Assembly: GCA_009746045.1 (NCBI GenBank)
Contig: RPFO01000026.1
Location: 2,416,047 to 2,480,046 of the forward strand
Direction of reading: 5' to 3'
DNA length: 64,000 bases
Source: Mesostigma viride
Lineage: Eukaryota > Streptophyta > Mesostigmatophyceae > Mesostigmatales > Mesostigmataceae
Part shown: one piece after another, positions 34,901-47,371 of the stretch
How the letters are laid out: the number at the start of each line of letters is the position of its first letter
Position numbering within the stretch: the first letter of the stretch is position 1
Notes under the pieces: generated by a model
Databases searched by the model: none
What the model was told of the DNA's origin: nothing
Seen by the model: the letters and a program-made list of their open reading frames with translations, nothing else
Translations under genes and position numbers: made by a program

Positions 34901-37900
34901 GGAGGCGGGGGATCCGAGGAGAAGAAAAGGGGAGGGAGGCAAGGGGTAGGATGTACACCGCACGCATGGTGGTGAGGAAGAGTGGTGGAAGGGTGAGAGA
35001 AGGGGAGCTAGGGGGTTACATGAACACCGAAGACATGCAGGTGAGGCTTGGGAAGGGAGGGGCCGGCAGTTTGTTGTAAGCCTCCACTGCGCATCGAGTG
35101 AGGTGAGATGGGGAGCAAGGGAGGGAGGGGTTGGACAGCAGATGATGAGAGGGGGGAGACCTACACCACGCTCATGCCGGTGGAGTGGTTATGAGAAAGG
35201 AGAGGGGGGGTCATAAGGTGAGGGGGAGGATTCTTAGGTGAGGACAGGGGGGGCTAAACCCTACATGAGATCGGCGAGGTGAGGGGGGGCTTAACTCGCA
35301 CTACTACGAGCAAAGGTGAGGGAAGGGAGGCCTGAACCCTGAGTGAGGAAAGACGAAGAGTGGGGGGGCTAAACCCTACTCTGCACTTACGTAGGGGGGC
35401 GGGGTATCGTGTGGGTGGATGGGGGGAAAGCCGGTGGGGTAACCCATTACATTTCCAGCTGGTTGTTGTGGGGGCGTGGGAGGCAGGAATTCGCGTCAAA
35501 AGGGGGGCATTGTTGAGGATGATTGAGAAGGGAGCGGCTTTTTCCAGCCTGCCGCTGAACGTGCGCATGGTTCCATGCCTGCAATAGAGGTATGATTTCA
35601 ACGCGCCTGCATTGAAGCCGGTCAGCAAGAGTTGCTTTGCTTTCCACGCGGTTGCTACATGCTGAGCCATCCAGTTACTAAATATCCCTTGCCCCTCACG
35701 CCACTATCTGGGAACACCCGTGCGGGGGTGGATGCAGGGCTACTGCGACGGCGACATGCTGGCGGATGCCACCGCCACGCTGCAGAAGATGCGCGAGGAG
35801 GGGATCACCCCCAACGAGGTGGGTACGCGGTCACGAGTGTGCTAGAAGGCTCATGGGTTCATAGGGTGTGCATGATGGTCACCCGCAAGGAAGTGGGCAC
35901 GTGGCTATTTGTGTGCTTGAAGGCATGTGCATGGGAAAGGTATATCTAAGGTATGCACAGTGGTCCAGATGGTCATTTCGATTCATCCTGCTCTCATGCG
36001 TGTGTGTATGCATGGTGCCAGCGGTTTTGCTACATAAGCGTATGCATGGTGGTTGAGCGCTTTCACAACAGCGCTTTCAACTCGGCACTCGTAAGGTATC
36101 CGTATGGTCCCGTCTGCCCCCCCCCCCGCCCCCCCCTCCTCTGCCCCCTCTGTTGTCTCTCTCCTCATCAGGCAGGTGTCTTCCATAATCACACTGTCTG
36201 CGTTTCGGATGCAGGCTGAACACGTCAAGTTCATGGTGTGCTCGCCTCACTGTCTTCCCCTCTTCATTTCCCCTACGCCAGGTGTCGTACACGACAGTGA
36301 TCGACGCGTGCACGCGCTCGCTCAACCTGTCGGCGGCCAAAAAGGTGCTGTCCCAGATGGTGGCGGCCGGCGTGGCGCCCAACGCGGTCACGTACAATGC
36401 GCTGCTGCGGGGCTACTCGCAGTGCATGCAGGTGCGAATTTCGAATCACGGGTTACTTTTTTATTACGGGTAGTAGTGGGAGAGAAAGGAAGATAGTCGC
36501 ATGCAGATGTGTGGCGATAAGGTGAACCATAGAATATTAGAATAGAATATGCTAGTATATTATTGTAGATAGAAGGCGTAACATAGAATTAGGATGAACG
36601 GGGAGAACTCATGGATTGGTGAGCAAGGACGAGCAGTGCATGCAGTTTTATGGAACCAAGAGAGGAAAGGGACGTATGTGCGAGGGTAGGACAGTCAATG
36701 ACGAATGTGAACGAGCTGGGTACACCGTTTTTTTTTTTTTTGGGGGGGGGGGGGGGGGGGATCTCTTTGGACAGTTGAATCGTCCATCTACCAATTTCCA
36801 TTTACTTAAGTTTAATGCGCCTCATATGTAGGATTCAGATGTAGTGTGGCCACCCTGCAGGTTTCACATCAACCCAAACATATGTGGATGTCTGGTCTGT
36901 GCCGGTTGCCTCAGTGATGTCCTGATTTGGCACGCCGCAAAGGTGAAAACCATTTGCGTTCAGTGCCGGTCCGCGGAAAACGCGGAAAAACGCGGTCTGC
37001 AAATGAATCCAGGCCGGAATCGAACTGGGGACCTCAGTGATATGTATGGCTGGGTCGCTCTATTTTCTGCTGCTAGCTGCACGACGGGAAGGAGCTGGTG
37101 ACCAAGGTATTATGTCCAGTAGTATGTCTTGCCGCCTCACCACAAATATTACTACACGGTTGGGTGGCTTCCTGTCATCAGCTGCGCGACGTGAAGGAGC
37201 TGGTGGCCAAGATGAAGGAGCGCGGAGTGGCCCCCACGCCCGCCACGTACAACACGCTGATCGACGCTTGCATCCGGCACCAGGACAGTGTGGGCGCGAT
37301 GGCGGCATACGAGGAGATGCGGCGCGAGGGGATTGCACCGACTGCTGTCACGTACACCACGCTCATCAAGGTGGGGGGGTGGGGAAGCTTTGAATGATAG
37401 GCATGCCCCACAATGTGAGGGGATTGCACCGACCGCCGCCATGTTCACCACGCTCATCAAGGTGAGGTGTCAGTTACACCATCCTCATCAAGGTGAGGGA
37501 GGAGGGAGAGCCAGAAGCTTGGTGACGGACTCCTCCAGTGCATCGCTGAGGAAGTGCCCCAGGCTCTGGCAGTGCCCGTAGTGGGGAGTGGGCAGGTAAA
37601 GCCTGCGCCACCCTCATCAAGGTTACAGGGTGGTGCCTATGGCTATCTCCAACACCCTGCTTGTCAAGGTGAGAGGGGTGTGGAGGAGAGAGATTCAACC
37701 TAGAAGGGATAGTCCTGCACCGTGCTCGTCGAGGTGAGCAGTAAGACGGGGAGCAGCAGCACGTCTTCTTCATAGTGGAGAGTCAAATGGATAAGAGGGG
37801 GAATTCAGCACTTGGCGCGCACCAAATTTGGAACCAAATTTGGAGTGTGCAGTTCAGCTGAGACGTCCCCCACCCCTGGATATACTGATAGCATGCGTAG

Positions 37901-40076
37901 AGATTTAGAGATGTTAGGTTGCGCATGAAGTCCTCGCTTTGTTCTAATGATAATCCCTACTCGTGTGCATTTGCGTGCCTGTATGTGCCTGTGCTAATCT
38001 GTGTGCTATTCTGTGCGCTTGTCTGTGTGTGCCTGTCTGTGTGTCCCTGTATGTGCCTGTGCTTGTCTGTGTGCCTGTATGTGTGCTTGTCTGTGTGCCT
38101 GTATGTGTGCTTGTCTGTGTGCCTGTATGTGTGTGCCTGTATGTGTGCTTGTCTGTGTGCATGTATGTGTGCTTGTCTGTGTGCCTGTATGTGTGTGCCT
38201 GTGTTTCTGCTCGTGGAGACTAGCAGTGCTACTGCCTGGACCGCCAACCGGGCGCAGCGCTGCGGATCTTCCGTGCGATGGAGGAGGACGGGCGCGTGCG
38301 CGTGGACGCGGCCGCCTACAACGCTCTCATCCACTGGTGGGTTGTGCCTCTACAGTAAAGGGTGTAGAGTAGAGTGCTCTCAACAATCCAGAATAAAATG
38401 TGTTCGAATCAGTATCGTACCAAATCTTTCACTCTAGTAGACAAGGGCGTCCAGGCTACTGACCATGCCATGCCGCCTAGCACACGCTCATCCACCACTT
38501 TGAATCCGGTATGGTACCAAAGTATTTAACTGCTGGGTGATGCCAGTAAGGTGTACCAATGCCCTGTTATGCTACAGTGCTGTTATTGCGGTTAAGCCAT
38601 AGGCACTCCTCTACTTAACCTGAATAAATATTCTGCTACATCACCACGCCCTAGTGGTCTACAAGTGTTTGCTGCCGTAGAATACTAGCCCATCGTTCAC
38701 GGTGTTCTATGAAACTATACGTACCCAGCAAGCTGGTGGCCACGTCCGCTCTCCCTGTGGCAAAGTCTGATAAGTAGCTGAAAGACATTTCCACTCGTCT
38801 TCCAGCCGCCTGCAAGCCATGGCTGATCAAGGAAACTTTCGGTGCTGCTGGCCGTGCAACCCCATCTCCCACCCTTACCCGAGACCCACCCGCCCATGCC
38901 CCACACCCTACCCTACCATCTACATGCCCCATGCCAACACCATCAATGCGGTTTCCTCCACCCCACGCTTTCTTTGGCTACTCCGTCCCCCTGTTCCCCC
39001 TTTCCCCTGCTGCCTCCCCTTTCTAACTCTCCCCGCCACCTTAACCTAACGCACCTGCCCCCTGCCCCCTCGCCCCCCCCTCTTCCCACCGCCTCTCTCC
39101 TCGGTCCCCGCCACCTCTCTTTCTCCCTCTCCTATGTCGCCTTCACCACGACAAACAACGTGTGACCCAAACCAACCCGGACGGAAACAACTCTGTACGA
39201 AAACAGCTTTGCGTGCGCAGGCATGATGGCGGACGCGGCGGGTGTGCTCTCCTCCATGCGCCGCGCGCGCGTACCTCCCTCGCGCGCCACCTACGGCGCG
39301 CTCATCTCCGGCTACGGCCGCACAGGGGAGATCGATGCCGCGATGGCCCTCTACGAGGAGATGAGTGGGATTGGGGGACAGGTGGCGCCGGACGAGCGAG
39401 TATACGACATGCTGGTGGACGGGTGCGTGCGGGCGGAGCGCTTCTGCCTCGCGATGGCGCTGGTGGAGCGCATGCAGGAGCTCGGGGTCTCGCCCGACAA
39501 GGTCAAGTACAAGAAGATGGTGCGTGGCTGTCAATACATGCCTATGTAATACTAGTATGTAGTCATGATAGTCATATGTCCCTTCCTACCTCGCCATGAT
39601 AGCCATTTTCCCAACAAGACCAAGTACAAGAAGATGGTGCGTGGAGTACATGAGTGGGTATCTACTAAAACATTTAGTCTTCATGGTATAGGATTTGGCT
39701 GAGCGGCTGTCTTAGCTAATGTAGATGCTGGGCTAAGCTAAGCTGCTTTCGTGCTCATGCATATGCTCAGAAGTCTGCCTCGGTTCTTGCTGGCCGTGCA
39801 TGCGCCTCCTCACCATTTTTGCGTGTTCCGCCTGTCATCCGCCCCAAATGTCTCCCTCCCCAAACCTGCTTCTGAAAGTAATCTTCTTCCCAAATCTCCG
39901 TCCCAAATGACCTCCGCGTGTGGCTGCAGTTTGTGCAGAAATACCCCAAGCGCAGCATGTTCAAGGCGAGCAGCCCCAAGAGCAACGTCGCGTTCGAGCG
40001 GTTCAAGTTCTGGCTGGGGCTGCGCAACTCCTACTATGATTCTGATTTCGATTGGAGGGATTGCCTCGAGAGCTAG
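31963..40076 (+). CDS. P-type pentatricopeptide repeat (PPR) protein
   Basis: PPR proteins bind organellar RNA in a sequence-specific way and act in its stability, processing or translation. Exons: 31963-32395 (start uncertain), 33196-33625, 34687-34894, 35738-35818, 36282-36431, 37182-37370, 38227-38336, 39207-39519 and 39930-40076 (TAG). All phases agree, giving about 686 residues. About twelve 35-residue repeats can be followed from exon 2 to 8, with typical cores such as TYNTLIDACIRHQDSVGAMA, TYTALIKGYCDGDMLADA and TYGALISGYGRTGEIDAAMA. The tail after the repeats (AFERFKFWLGLRNSYYDSDF) is not an E, DYW or SMR domain I can name. Exon 1 is joined only by a GTAAGT donor, phase match and helical composition. 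An overlapping frame from ATG 32045 looks equally protein-like, so a frameshift or another 5' end is possible. Most introns contain exon-edge echoes. Confidence 0.88.
34366..34604 (+). repeat. Acceptor-side echoes before PPR exon 3
   Basis: The true acceptor at 34687 reads CCCAG|CTACGGCATCCATGG. Upstream copies read GACAG|CTACGGTCTCCACA (about 34362-34380) and CCCAG|CTACGGCCTCCACCTG (about 34580-34602). Each carries an intact AG and pyrimidine tract. Confidence 0.82.
36916..37037 (-). repeat. tRNA-related SINE-like repeat
   Basis: About 120 bp nearly identical, in inverse orientation, to 43548-43669. On the minus strand it carries AGTTCGATTCC, matching the tRNA B-box (GGTTCGANNCC), followed by a tRNA-unrelated body with CGCGGAAAACGC. 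Located in a PPR intron. Confidence 0.72.
37077..37106 (+). repeat. Copy of the start of PPR exon 37182
   Basis: Thirty bases preceded by AG differ from 37182-37211 at only three positions. The copy is itself followed by a GTAT donor-like sequence, so it looks like a 30-nt pseudo-exon. Confidence 0.9.
37400..37740 (+). repeat. Donor echoes after PPR exon 37182-37370
   Basis: The true junction ACCACGCTCATCAAG|GTGGGG is followed by at least five degenerate copies, near 37447, 37480, 37610, 37662 and 37722. Each has a CTCATCAAGGTGAG-like core. Confidence 0.85.
37975..38215. repeat. GTGCCTGTATGTGTGCTTGT tandem repeat
   Basis: TG-rich tandem array of about 240 bp immediately upstream of the acceptor at 38227 in a PPR intron. 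The cysteine/valine-rich frames are artefacts. Confidence 0.88.
39611..39644 (+). repeat. Copy of the end of PPR exon 39207-39519 with its donor
   Basis: Thirty-four bases, three differences from 39493-39526. They include a run identical across the donor (AAGAAGATG|GTGCGTGG). Confidence 0.92.
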
Positions 40077-40740
40077 AGCTTCTGCAGTTACGAGTGGGAA
40101 AAAACTGAATGTGTTTCAAATGGTTCGCCCTTGCCAAGCCTAGTTCTACTTGTGCCTGCCTTGGCCGCCATTGATGTCTATGACGGAGGGGCAGCTGTCC
40201 TACGGGGTAGTTGGGTGGCGCTCGCATCAGTTTTGGAAACAATGAAGGTTCCAGCCACAAACTCACTTAACAAAGATCGAAGCTGATATTGTGGTTGCAC
40301 TAGTTTTGGAAAGGCGGCGTGGTCACAACCACTAGAACTGGTATTTATGTCCTTGGACCGGTGGTTGGTGACTTTTCTCAAGCACGTCTTGTGTGCCATG
40401 CTTTCATAAGATGTTGGCTCACAGCTGCAAACAACGAAGCAGTGTGTTTAAATAAGTTAACATTGTACTTGAATTTATTTTCTATTAACCGTGAACTCCA
40501 GGGTAATCAGACTCTCCACTCCGTACATCAAAGAAACCCTGACAGTGGCAATGACGCAAATGTGGCATTCTTGTTGCTGGCGGCGTACGTAAGTCTGCCG
40601 GGGCCATTAGTTAATTAATTAATTAGACTCGATCGTGCTCCCGTAATTGGGAGTCACGGAGCATTAACCCCGATGGATGGATGGATGCAATCAATCCTAC
40701 CGGTCTCTCTACAACATCAAGCCAACTCTAATCTAAGCTC
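40077..40740. other. Downstream of the PPR gene; no gene seen
   Basis: Presumed PPR 3' UTR and spacer. It ends in a repeat segment at 40611-40706 that recurs at 49996-50095. Confidence 0.5.
40611..40706 (+). repeat. Shared segment, copy 1 (TTAA array, hairpin, ATGG tail)
   Basis: A TTAATTAATTAATTA run, then CTCCCGTAATTGGGAGTCAC (a small hairpin), GGAGCATTAACCCCG, three ATGG units and CCTACCGGTCT. The second copy is at 49996-50095. Confidence 0.82.
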
Positions 40741-40810
40741 TCTACCCTAGGGGACCTGTCTGGCGTGCTTCCCGCGTGTTTGCACACGCTGGCGTTTCCC
40801 CGCGGGAGGG

Positions 40811-43271
40811 GATGGATGGATGGATGGATGGATGGATGGATGGATGGATGGATGGATGGATGGATGGATGGATGGATGGATGGATGGATGGATGGATGGA
40901 TGGATGGATGGATGGATGGATGGATGGATGGATGGATGGATGGATGGATGGATGGATGGATGGATGGATGGATGGATGGATGGATGGATGGATGGATGGA
41001 TGGATGGATGGATGGATGGATGGATGGATGGATGGATGGATGGATGGATGGATGGATGGATGGATGGATGGATGGATGGATGGATGGATGGATGGATGGA
41101 TGGATGGATGGATGGATGGATGGATGGATGGATGGATGGATGGATGGATGGATGGATGGATGGATGGATGGATGGATGGATGGATGGATGGATGGATGGA
41201 TGGATGGATGGATGGATGGATGGATGGATGGATGGATGGATGGATGGATGGATGGATGGATGGATGGATGGATGGATGGATGGATGGATGGATGGATGGA
41301 TGGATGGATGGATGGATGGATGGATGGATGGATGGATGGATGGATGGATGGATGGATGGATGGATGGATGGATGGATGGATGGATGGATGGATGGATGGA
41401 TGGATGGATGGATGGATGGATGGATGGATGGATGGATGGATGGATGGATGGATGGATGGATGGATGGATGGATGGATGGATGGATGGATGGATGGATGGA
41501 TGGATGGATGGATGGATGGATGGATGGATGGATGGATGGATGGATGGATGGATGGATGGATGGATGGATGGATGGATGGATGGATGGATGGATGGATGGA
41601 TGGATGGATGGATGGATGGATGGATGGATGGATGGATGGATGGATGGATGGATGGATGGATGGATGGATGGATGGATGGATGGATGGATGGATGGATGGA
41701 TGGATGGATGGATGGATGGATGGATGGATGGATGGATGGATGGATGGATGGATGGATGGATGGATGGATGGATGGATGGATGGATGGATGGATGGATGGA
41801 TGGATGGATGGATGGATGGATGGATGGATGGATGGATGGATGGATGGATGGATGGATGGATGGATGGATGGATGGATGGATGGATGGATGGATGGATGGA
41901 TGGATGGATGGATGGATGGATGGATGGATGGATGGATGGATGGATGGATGGATGGATGGATGGATGGATGGATGGATGGATGGATGGATGGATGGATGGA
42001 TGGATGGATGGATGGATGGATGGATGGATGGATGGATGGATGGATGGATGGATGGATGGATGGATGGATGGATGGATGGATGGATGGATGGATGGATGGA
42101 TGGATGGATGGATGGATGGATGGATGGATGGATGGATGGATGGATGGATGGATGGATGGATGGATGGATGGATGGATGGATGGATGGATGGATGGATGGA
42201 TGGATGGATGGATGGATGGATGGATGGATGGATGGATGGATGGATGGATGGATGGATGGATGGATGGATGGATGGATGGATGGATGGATGGATGGATGGA
42301 TGGATGGATGGATGGATGGATGGATGGATGGATGGATGGATGGATGGATGGATGGATGGATGGATGGATGGATGGATGGATGGATGGATGGATGGATGGA
42401 TGGATGGATGGATGGATGGATGGATGGATGGATGGATGGATGGATGGATGGATGGATGGATGGATGGATGGATGGATGGATGGATGGATGGATGGATGGA
42501 TGGATGGATGGATGGATGGATGGATGGATGGATGGATGGATGGATGGATGGATGGATGGATGGATGGATGGATGGATGGATGGATGGATGGATGGATGGA
42601 TGGATGGATGGATGGATGGATGGATGGATGGATGGATGGATGGATGGATGGATGGATGGATGGATGGATGGATGGATGGATGGATGGATGGATGGATGGA
42701 TGGATGGATGGATGGATGGATGGATGGATGGATGGATGGATGGATGGATGGATGGATGGATGGATGGATGGATGGATGGATGGATGGATGGATGGATGGA
42801 TGGATGGATGGATGGATGGATGGATGGATGGATGGATGGATGGATGGATGGATGGATGGATGGATGGATGGATGGATGGATGGATGGATGGATGGATGGA
42901 TGGATGGATGGATGGATGGATGGATGGATGGATGGATGGATGGATGGATGGATGGATGGATGGATGGATGGATGGATGGATGGATGGATGGATGGATGGA
43001 TGGATGGATGGATGGATGGATGGATGGATGGATGGATGGATGGATGGATGGATGGATGGATGGATGGATGGATGGATGGATGGATGGATGGATGGATGGA
43101 TGGATGGATGGATGGATGGATGGATGGATGGATGGATGGATGGATGGATGGATGGATGGATGGATGGATGGATGGATGGATGGATGGATGGATGGATGGA
43201 TGGATGGATGGATGGATGGATGGATGGATGGATGGATGGATGGATGGATGGATGGATGGATGGATGGATGG
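40811..43271. repeat. Uninterrupted (ATGG)n array of about 2.46 kb
   Basis: About 615 perfect tetranucleotide units without a visible interruption. Because four and three are coprime, all frames are open: Trp-Met-Asp-Gly repeats on plus, Ser-Ile-His-Pro repeats on minus. These are not genes. Confidence 0.97.
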
Positions 43272-43547
43272 CCGGAGCTACCCAATAAAAGTCTGCACAA
43301 ATCTCGGTTTAGCCGAGAGTCCGGGCGTTCGGAATGAATAAACATGTGTTAACGTTTCGAGACTGAACAAGTCTTGAGTGGACACGTGTGTAGTACTCCT
43401 ACACACACAGATCTTGAATGATTTATATAGTACAAAATCCGACAGGCTTGCATCACTCCCCGGAAAGGAGAACTTTTGCGGATGACTGTAGGTGTCAGTT
43501 GGCGATGCCTTAGGATCCGGAGACGTCCGTCCTATATAGTCAGCAAA

Positions 43548-43669
43548 AATTGGTGCGAGAGGTCCCCAGTTCGATTCCGGCCTGGATTCATTTGCAGATC
43601 GCGTTTTCCGCGGACCGGCACTGAACGCAAATGGTTGTCACCTTTGCGGAGTGCCAAATCAGAATGTGG
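43548..43669 (+). repeat. tRNA-related SINE-like repeat
   Basis: About 120 bp matching the reverse complement of 36916-37037. It has the B-box-like AGTTCGATTCC and the GCGGACCGGCACTGAACGC body. No poly(A) tail or target-site duplication could be defined. Confidence 0.72.
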
Positions 43670-43689
43670 TAACAAGTCGAAACACCATG

Positions 43690-43937
43690 GAAATACCAAG
43701 CATGGTGCCGCATTCCCAAAAGGGTACCTAGGGAAACATGTCACGAACTACATCCAGATGTTGCTGGACGACCTAGTGGTCCCAGCCCAGTTTGAATACC
43801 GCATCCACTCTCTCTCCTTTCTTTGGACTGCCATGCAGAACAAGAAGCGGTGGCAGAAGATTAATGTCAAGGCTCACACGCCCGACCCTGTGGGCAAGCC
43901 ACCTCCCCCCAAGAGGAGGAGGCGTTTTGATGAGTAG
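43690..43937 (+). CDS. Hypothetical C-terminal exon or gene fragment
   Basis: An open frame of about 82 residues ending KPPPPKRRRRFDE at a TAG. It has natural composition (YIQMLLDDLVVPAQFEYRIH, FLWTAMQNKKRWQKI) and a basic tail like a nuclear localisation signal. The upstream part of the frame runs into the SINE-like repeat, so the true 5' boundary is unknown. I do not recognise a family; it may belong to a mobile element. Confidence 0.35.
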
Positions 43938-44042
43938 TGTACTAGTTAGGATTTTTCTAGACTAGATAGATTAGCGTTAGGTTAGTTCGATTACGCGGCC
44001 CCCTCCACTCCACCATTGAATTGAATTGAATTGAATTGAATT

Positions 44043-45123
44043 TGTCGCGTTTGCGTGCCATATCATCCTGGACTGGTCATTACCGCTACTTGGAATGCAT
44101 CCACTATCAGCAGTAATCATGTGTGAGATATGCCACCTTAAAATGAGAATGAAAGGTGCGGTCCTTTATGGCACCGCCACCTTCATGACAGGCAATCCGG
44201 CCCAACCAGCCGATTCTTGAGACCATGCTTTATCATTAAAGCAACCAAAAGACATTTCAATTCCAATGAGATACATGACGAATTACAAAGAGTGTCGAGT
44301 TGTAATGTTGTAGTTATAAGAGCAGCTGTGAGGTCCCTTGGTTGACGCCACTGCAGGCCCCTTGTGGCGGCAGTGCGCGTGTGTTCCCGACCTAGTTCCT
44401 ACTGGCATTCTTGCCAACGACGACCAGGGTGCCCGAAGGCCCTGTCCCTTGTCTCGTTCTCAGTCTTACACACATTCTTAACAAAACCAATACATTGTCA
44501 TATCCGTCAGTCCATCCTCATGGCAACTGACTGCATGCAACCACTCACGGGGGCTGCTCCGGGCTGCTCGAACTATTTCACCCCATGAAGACAACAAACC
44601 AGTTGTGAGGGAGAGAAACGGACGAACAACGACCACCATGGTTCGTTGCTCATCCTTCTATACTGCTCAAAGCTCAAGCCTGGCGGCTGGCGCCACTAGC
44701 GCCACTTTAGACATCAGCCAATCATAACATTGTCTAATTTCCGACAAGCTAAACTTCAAGCTTTATCTGTCAAGCGAACACAAATATACAAGGGCAAATC
44801 TGTCGGCTATGCCAGGCACCGCCTGGGGCTTCCTTGCATTTGTGTCTGGTGTCCCACGTTGAAATCCTGAAATTGCACATCTGCTCAGTGCCTCGCCGGC
44901 TTGCTGCGTACCAGCATTCGGCAAACTGCCCTTGTGACGAATGTCAGTGAAATTCAGGTCCGCCCAAAAGTTCCGTCAGCAAATTCAGCGGACTTGGCGC
45001 GTGAGTACAATTGAGATCCGCGGCGTCAGTACCGGGCCGCGGTATAGCAACCCGCACAAGGCTGCGGACGTCAGAATTACGCTAAAATCTGAATTGCGGA
45101 CGTGATAGATCACGGACGCGACA
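44043..45123. mobile_element. TGTCGCG-ended element, short copy
   Basis: Starts TGTCGCGTTTGCG and ends CACGGACGCGACA, so the ends are short inverted repeats (TGTCGCGT / ACGCGACA). It equals the first 95 bp plus the last 985 bp of the adjoining longer copy, as expected of an internal-deletion derivative. It has no coding capacity that I recognise. The last 985 bp differ from those of the long copy by about one base. Confidence 0.85.
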
Positions 45124-46249
45124 GCTGTCGCGTTTGCGTGCCATATCATCCTGGACTGGTCATTACCGCTACTTGGAATGCATCCACTATCAGCAGTAAT
45201 CATGTGTGAGATATGCCACCTCCCCCCCCACTATTTAGCTCACAACAACGGGAGAGCAAAAAGTGAAAGAAAGGCATCTCACACGAAAGAAGGAAGCCCA
45301 AAGAGGGCGCACTCTGGGCTCCAACACAGCTAAAAAGCGGTGAAAAAGGGGTGAATTTTTCACCCCTTTTTCACCCCCGCTAAAAAGGGGTGAAAATTTT
45401 TTCACCCCTTTTTCACCCCTTTTTAGCGGTTAATTTTGCGGCTAATCACCGGCAAATTTTTGGGGGTGAATTTTTCACCCCTTTTTCACCGGTGAAAAAG
45501 GGGTAAAAAAAAGGGGTGAAAAAGGGGTGAATTTTTCACCCCTTTTTCACCGGTTTTTCACCCCTTTTTCACCGGTGAAAAAGGGGTGAAAAAATATTCA
45601 CCCCCTGTTCACAGATTTTATATATGAATTGATTAATTGTATGTATGAATTAATTACAATCATGTTGATGATCATCATGATCATGGCCAAGCGTAGGTTA
45701 GTGTAGGTTAGATAGACCGTAGGGGTTTACCATTCCACTTGGGGTTTATGCTACGTGATGGCCCACACATGGCCGGACTGATGTTTTCTCTTTCCTAGGG
45801 AAATTTCCAGCACGTTAATTTAATTTAATTTTAATCATGATCATCATGATCATCATGAACTTGTTCATGCAATGCCAATTTCATTAAAAGTGACCATAAA
45901 GATCAACGAATACGATGCAAGAATCACACACTTGCTAGCTAGACTTAAAAAATGCATTGCAGATAGTGAAGGAAATCAAGCTCATCATGGTATAACCGAT
46001 GCGCGGTGGGCGTCATCATGATGTAGAATAAGTAACTAACTCTATCTAGGTAGAATGGTCTCCAAGCTTTTTCTATGTGTCCTGCCCGATGCTTGATGGC
46101 TCATAAGCTTCTTGCAAAAGATCACTTCTTCAGTGCATCTGCAACCGCCATTCAACGGATGACACATCCACATCGCAACAAGCAAGCTTCAAATTAGTAC
46201 ACCATTTAAGTGACACAACAGGTAAGGGAACCCATGGATTAATTAAGCG

Positions 46250-46865
46250 AGCAAGTCAATCACGGCTCATTAAATTCACGAGCAAGCATGCAAGGAAGCA
46301 AGGCCGGACTAACCCAGGAAGCAAGGGACAAATGGAATGCAGCAAGCAACCACGCGAGGCAGCAAGGACTAATCAACAAGTTAGTTGTCTCACTTAACAG
46401 GGGTCTGTTTCAATTCATGAAGTTCTCTAGCATGCAGGGAAGCAACGGCCTAACCAAGTAGGCAAGGTCGTATCAAAGGAAGCAAGGGAGTAATTATATT
46501 CAGCAACTGCAAGTGTGCAAGGAAGAGTGGCTTACAAAGGAAGCAAGGGCCTAAAAAAGGAAGCAAGGGACTAATTAGATTCAGCAAGCAAGCAATTGCA
46601 AGCATGCAAGGAAGAGTGGCTAACAAAGGAAGCAAGGGCCTAACAAAGGAAGCAAGGTTCAACAAGCAAGTATAATTGCAAGCATTCAAGGAAGAGAGAG
46701 GCTAACAAAGGAAGCAAGGGCCTAGCAAAGGAAGCAAGGACCTAGCAAAGGAAGCAAGGGCCTAACAAAGGAAGCAAGCGCCTAAGAAAGGAAGCAAGGG
46801 ACTGAATTAAATTCAGCAAGCAAGTAATGGCAAGCATTCAAGGAAGAGAGTGGCTAACAAAGGGT
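46250..46865. repeat. GGAAGCAAGGGCCTAACAAA tandem repeats
   Basis: Degenerate units of 15-40 bp around AAAGGAAGCAAGGG in the interior of the CACTA-like element. Confidence 0.85.
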
Positions 46866-46869
46866 AATT

Positions 46870-47290
46870 ATTAACATGCGACAGTTGCTATGTTGCAGGT
46901 AACAGTTACTACGTGACAGTTACTACAAGGCAGTTGCATTGTGACAGTTGTAATATGGCAATCGCATTGTTACATTTGCTATGTGAGCATTACTACGTCG
47001 CACTTGCATTGTGACAGTTGCTATATTGCATGTGACAGTGGTAACGTGACAGTCGCATCGTGACAGTTGCTACGTGACAGTTGGGTAGTAGAACGTTGCC
47101 TTGTGACAGTTGCTATGTTGCGAGAAACAGTTGCTACGTGACAGTTACTACAAGGCAGTTGCATTGTGACAGGTGTAATATGGCAGCCGCATTGTGACAG
47201 TTGCTACGTGAGTATTACTACCTGACACTTGCATTGTGACAGTTGCTGTATTGCACGTGACAGGTGTAATGTCACAGTCCCTACGTGGTT
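46870..47290. repeat. GTGACAGTTGCTACGTGACA tandem repeats
   Basis: About twenty degenerate units around GTGACAGTTGC (variants TACGTGACAGTT, ATATGGCAGT) in the interior of the CACTA-like element. Confidence 0.85.
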
Positions 47291-47371
47291 GGTGATGGTG
47301 GCCATGTTACAGTGGGTCAACTGTGAAATCCATTGACAGGAGATCATTACAAACGGACGCGCCTGCCGAAA

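Larger units (their letters stand above)
43272..44042. other. Spacer between the ATGG array and the transposon block
   Basis: Contains a SINE-like repeat (43548-43669), a possible terminal exon (about 43690-43937) and a short TTGAA array (about 44015-44042) that served as the insertion site of the TGTCGCG element. Confidence 0.6.

Noticed and set aside
37919-38437. Cys/Val/Leu-rich frame resembling a metallothionein-like protein
   Set aside because: It is a TG-rich tandem repeat just before a PPR acceptor; the composition follows from the repeat.
40742-43345. Open frames of 820-870 codons with Trp-Met-Asp-Gly or Ser-Ile-His-Pro repeats
   Set aside because: They are translations of the perfect ATGG array, open in all frames, with no start context, introns or non-repeat domain.
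45340-45605. CRISPR-like array from regular GGTGAAAAAGGGGTGAA repeats
   Set aside because: The repeats are palindromic, variably spaced, occur in both orientations near both ends of a transposon, and have no spacers or cas genes. They are CACTA subterminal repeats.
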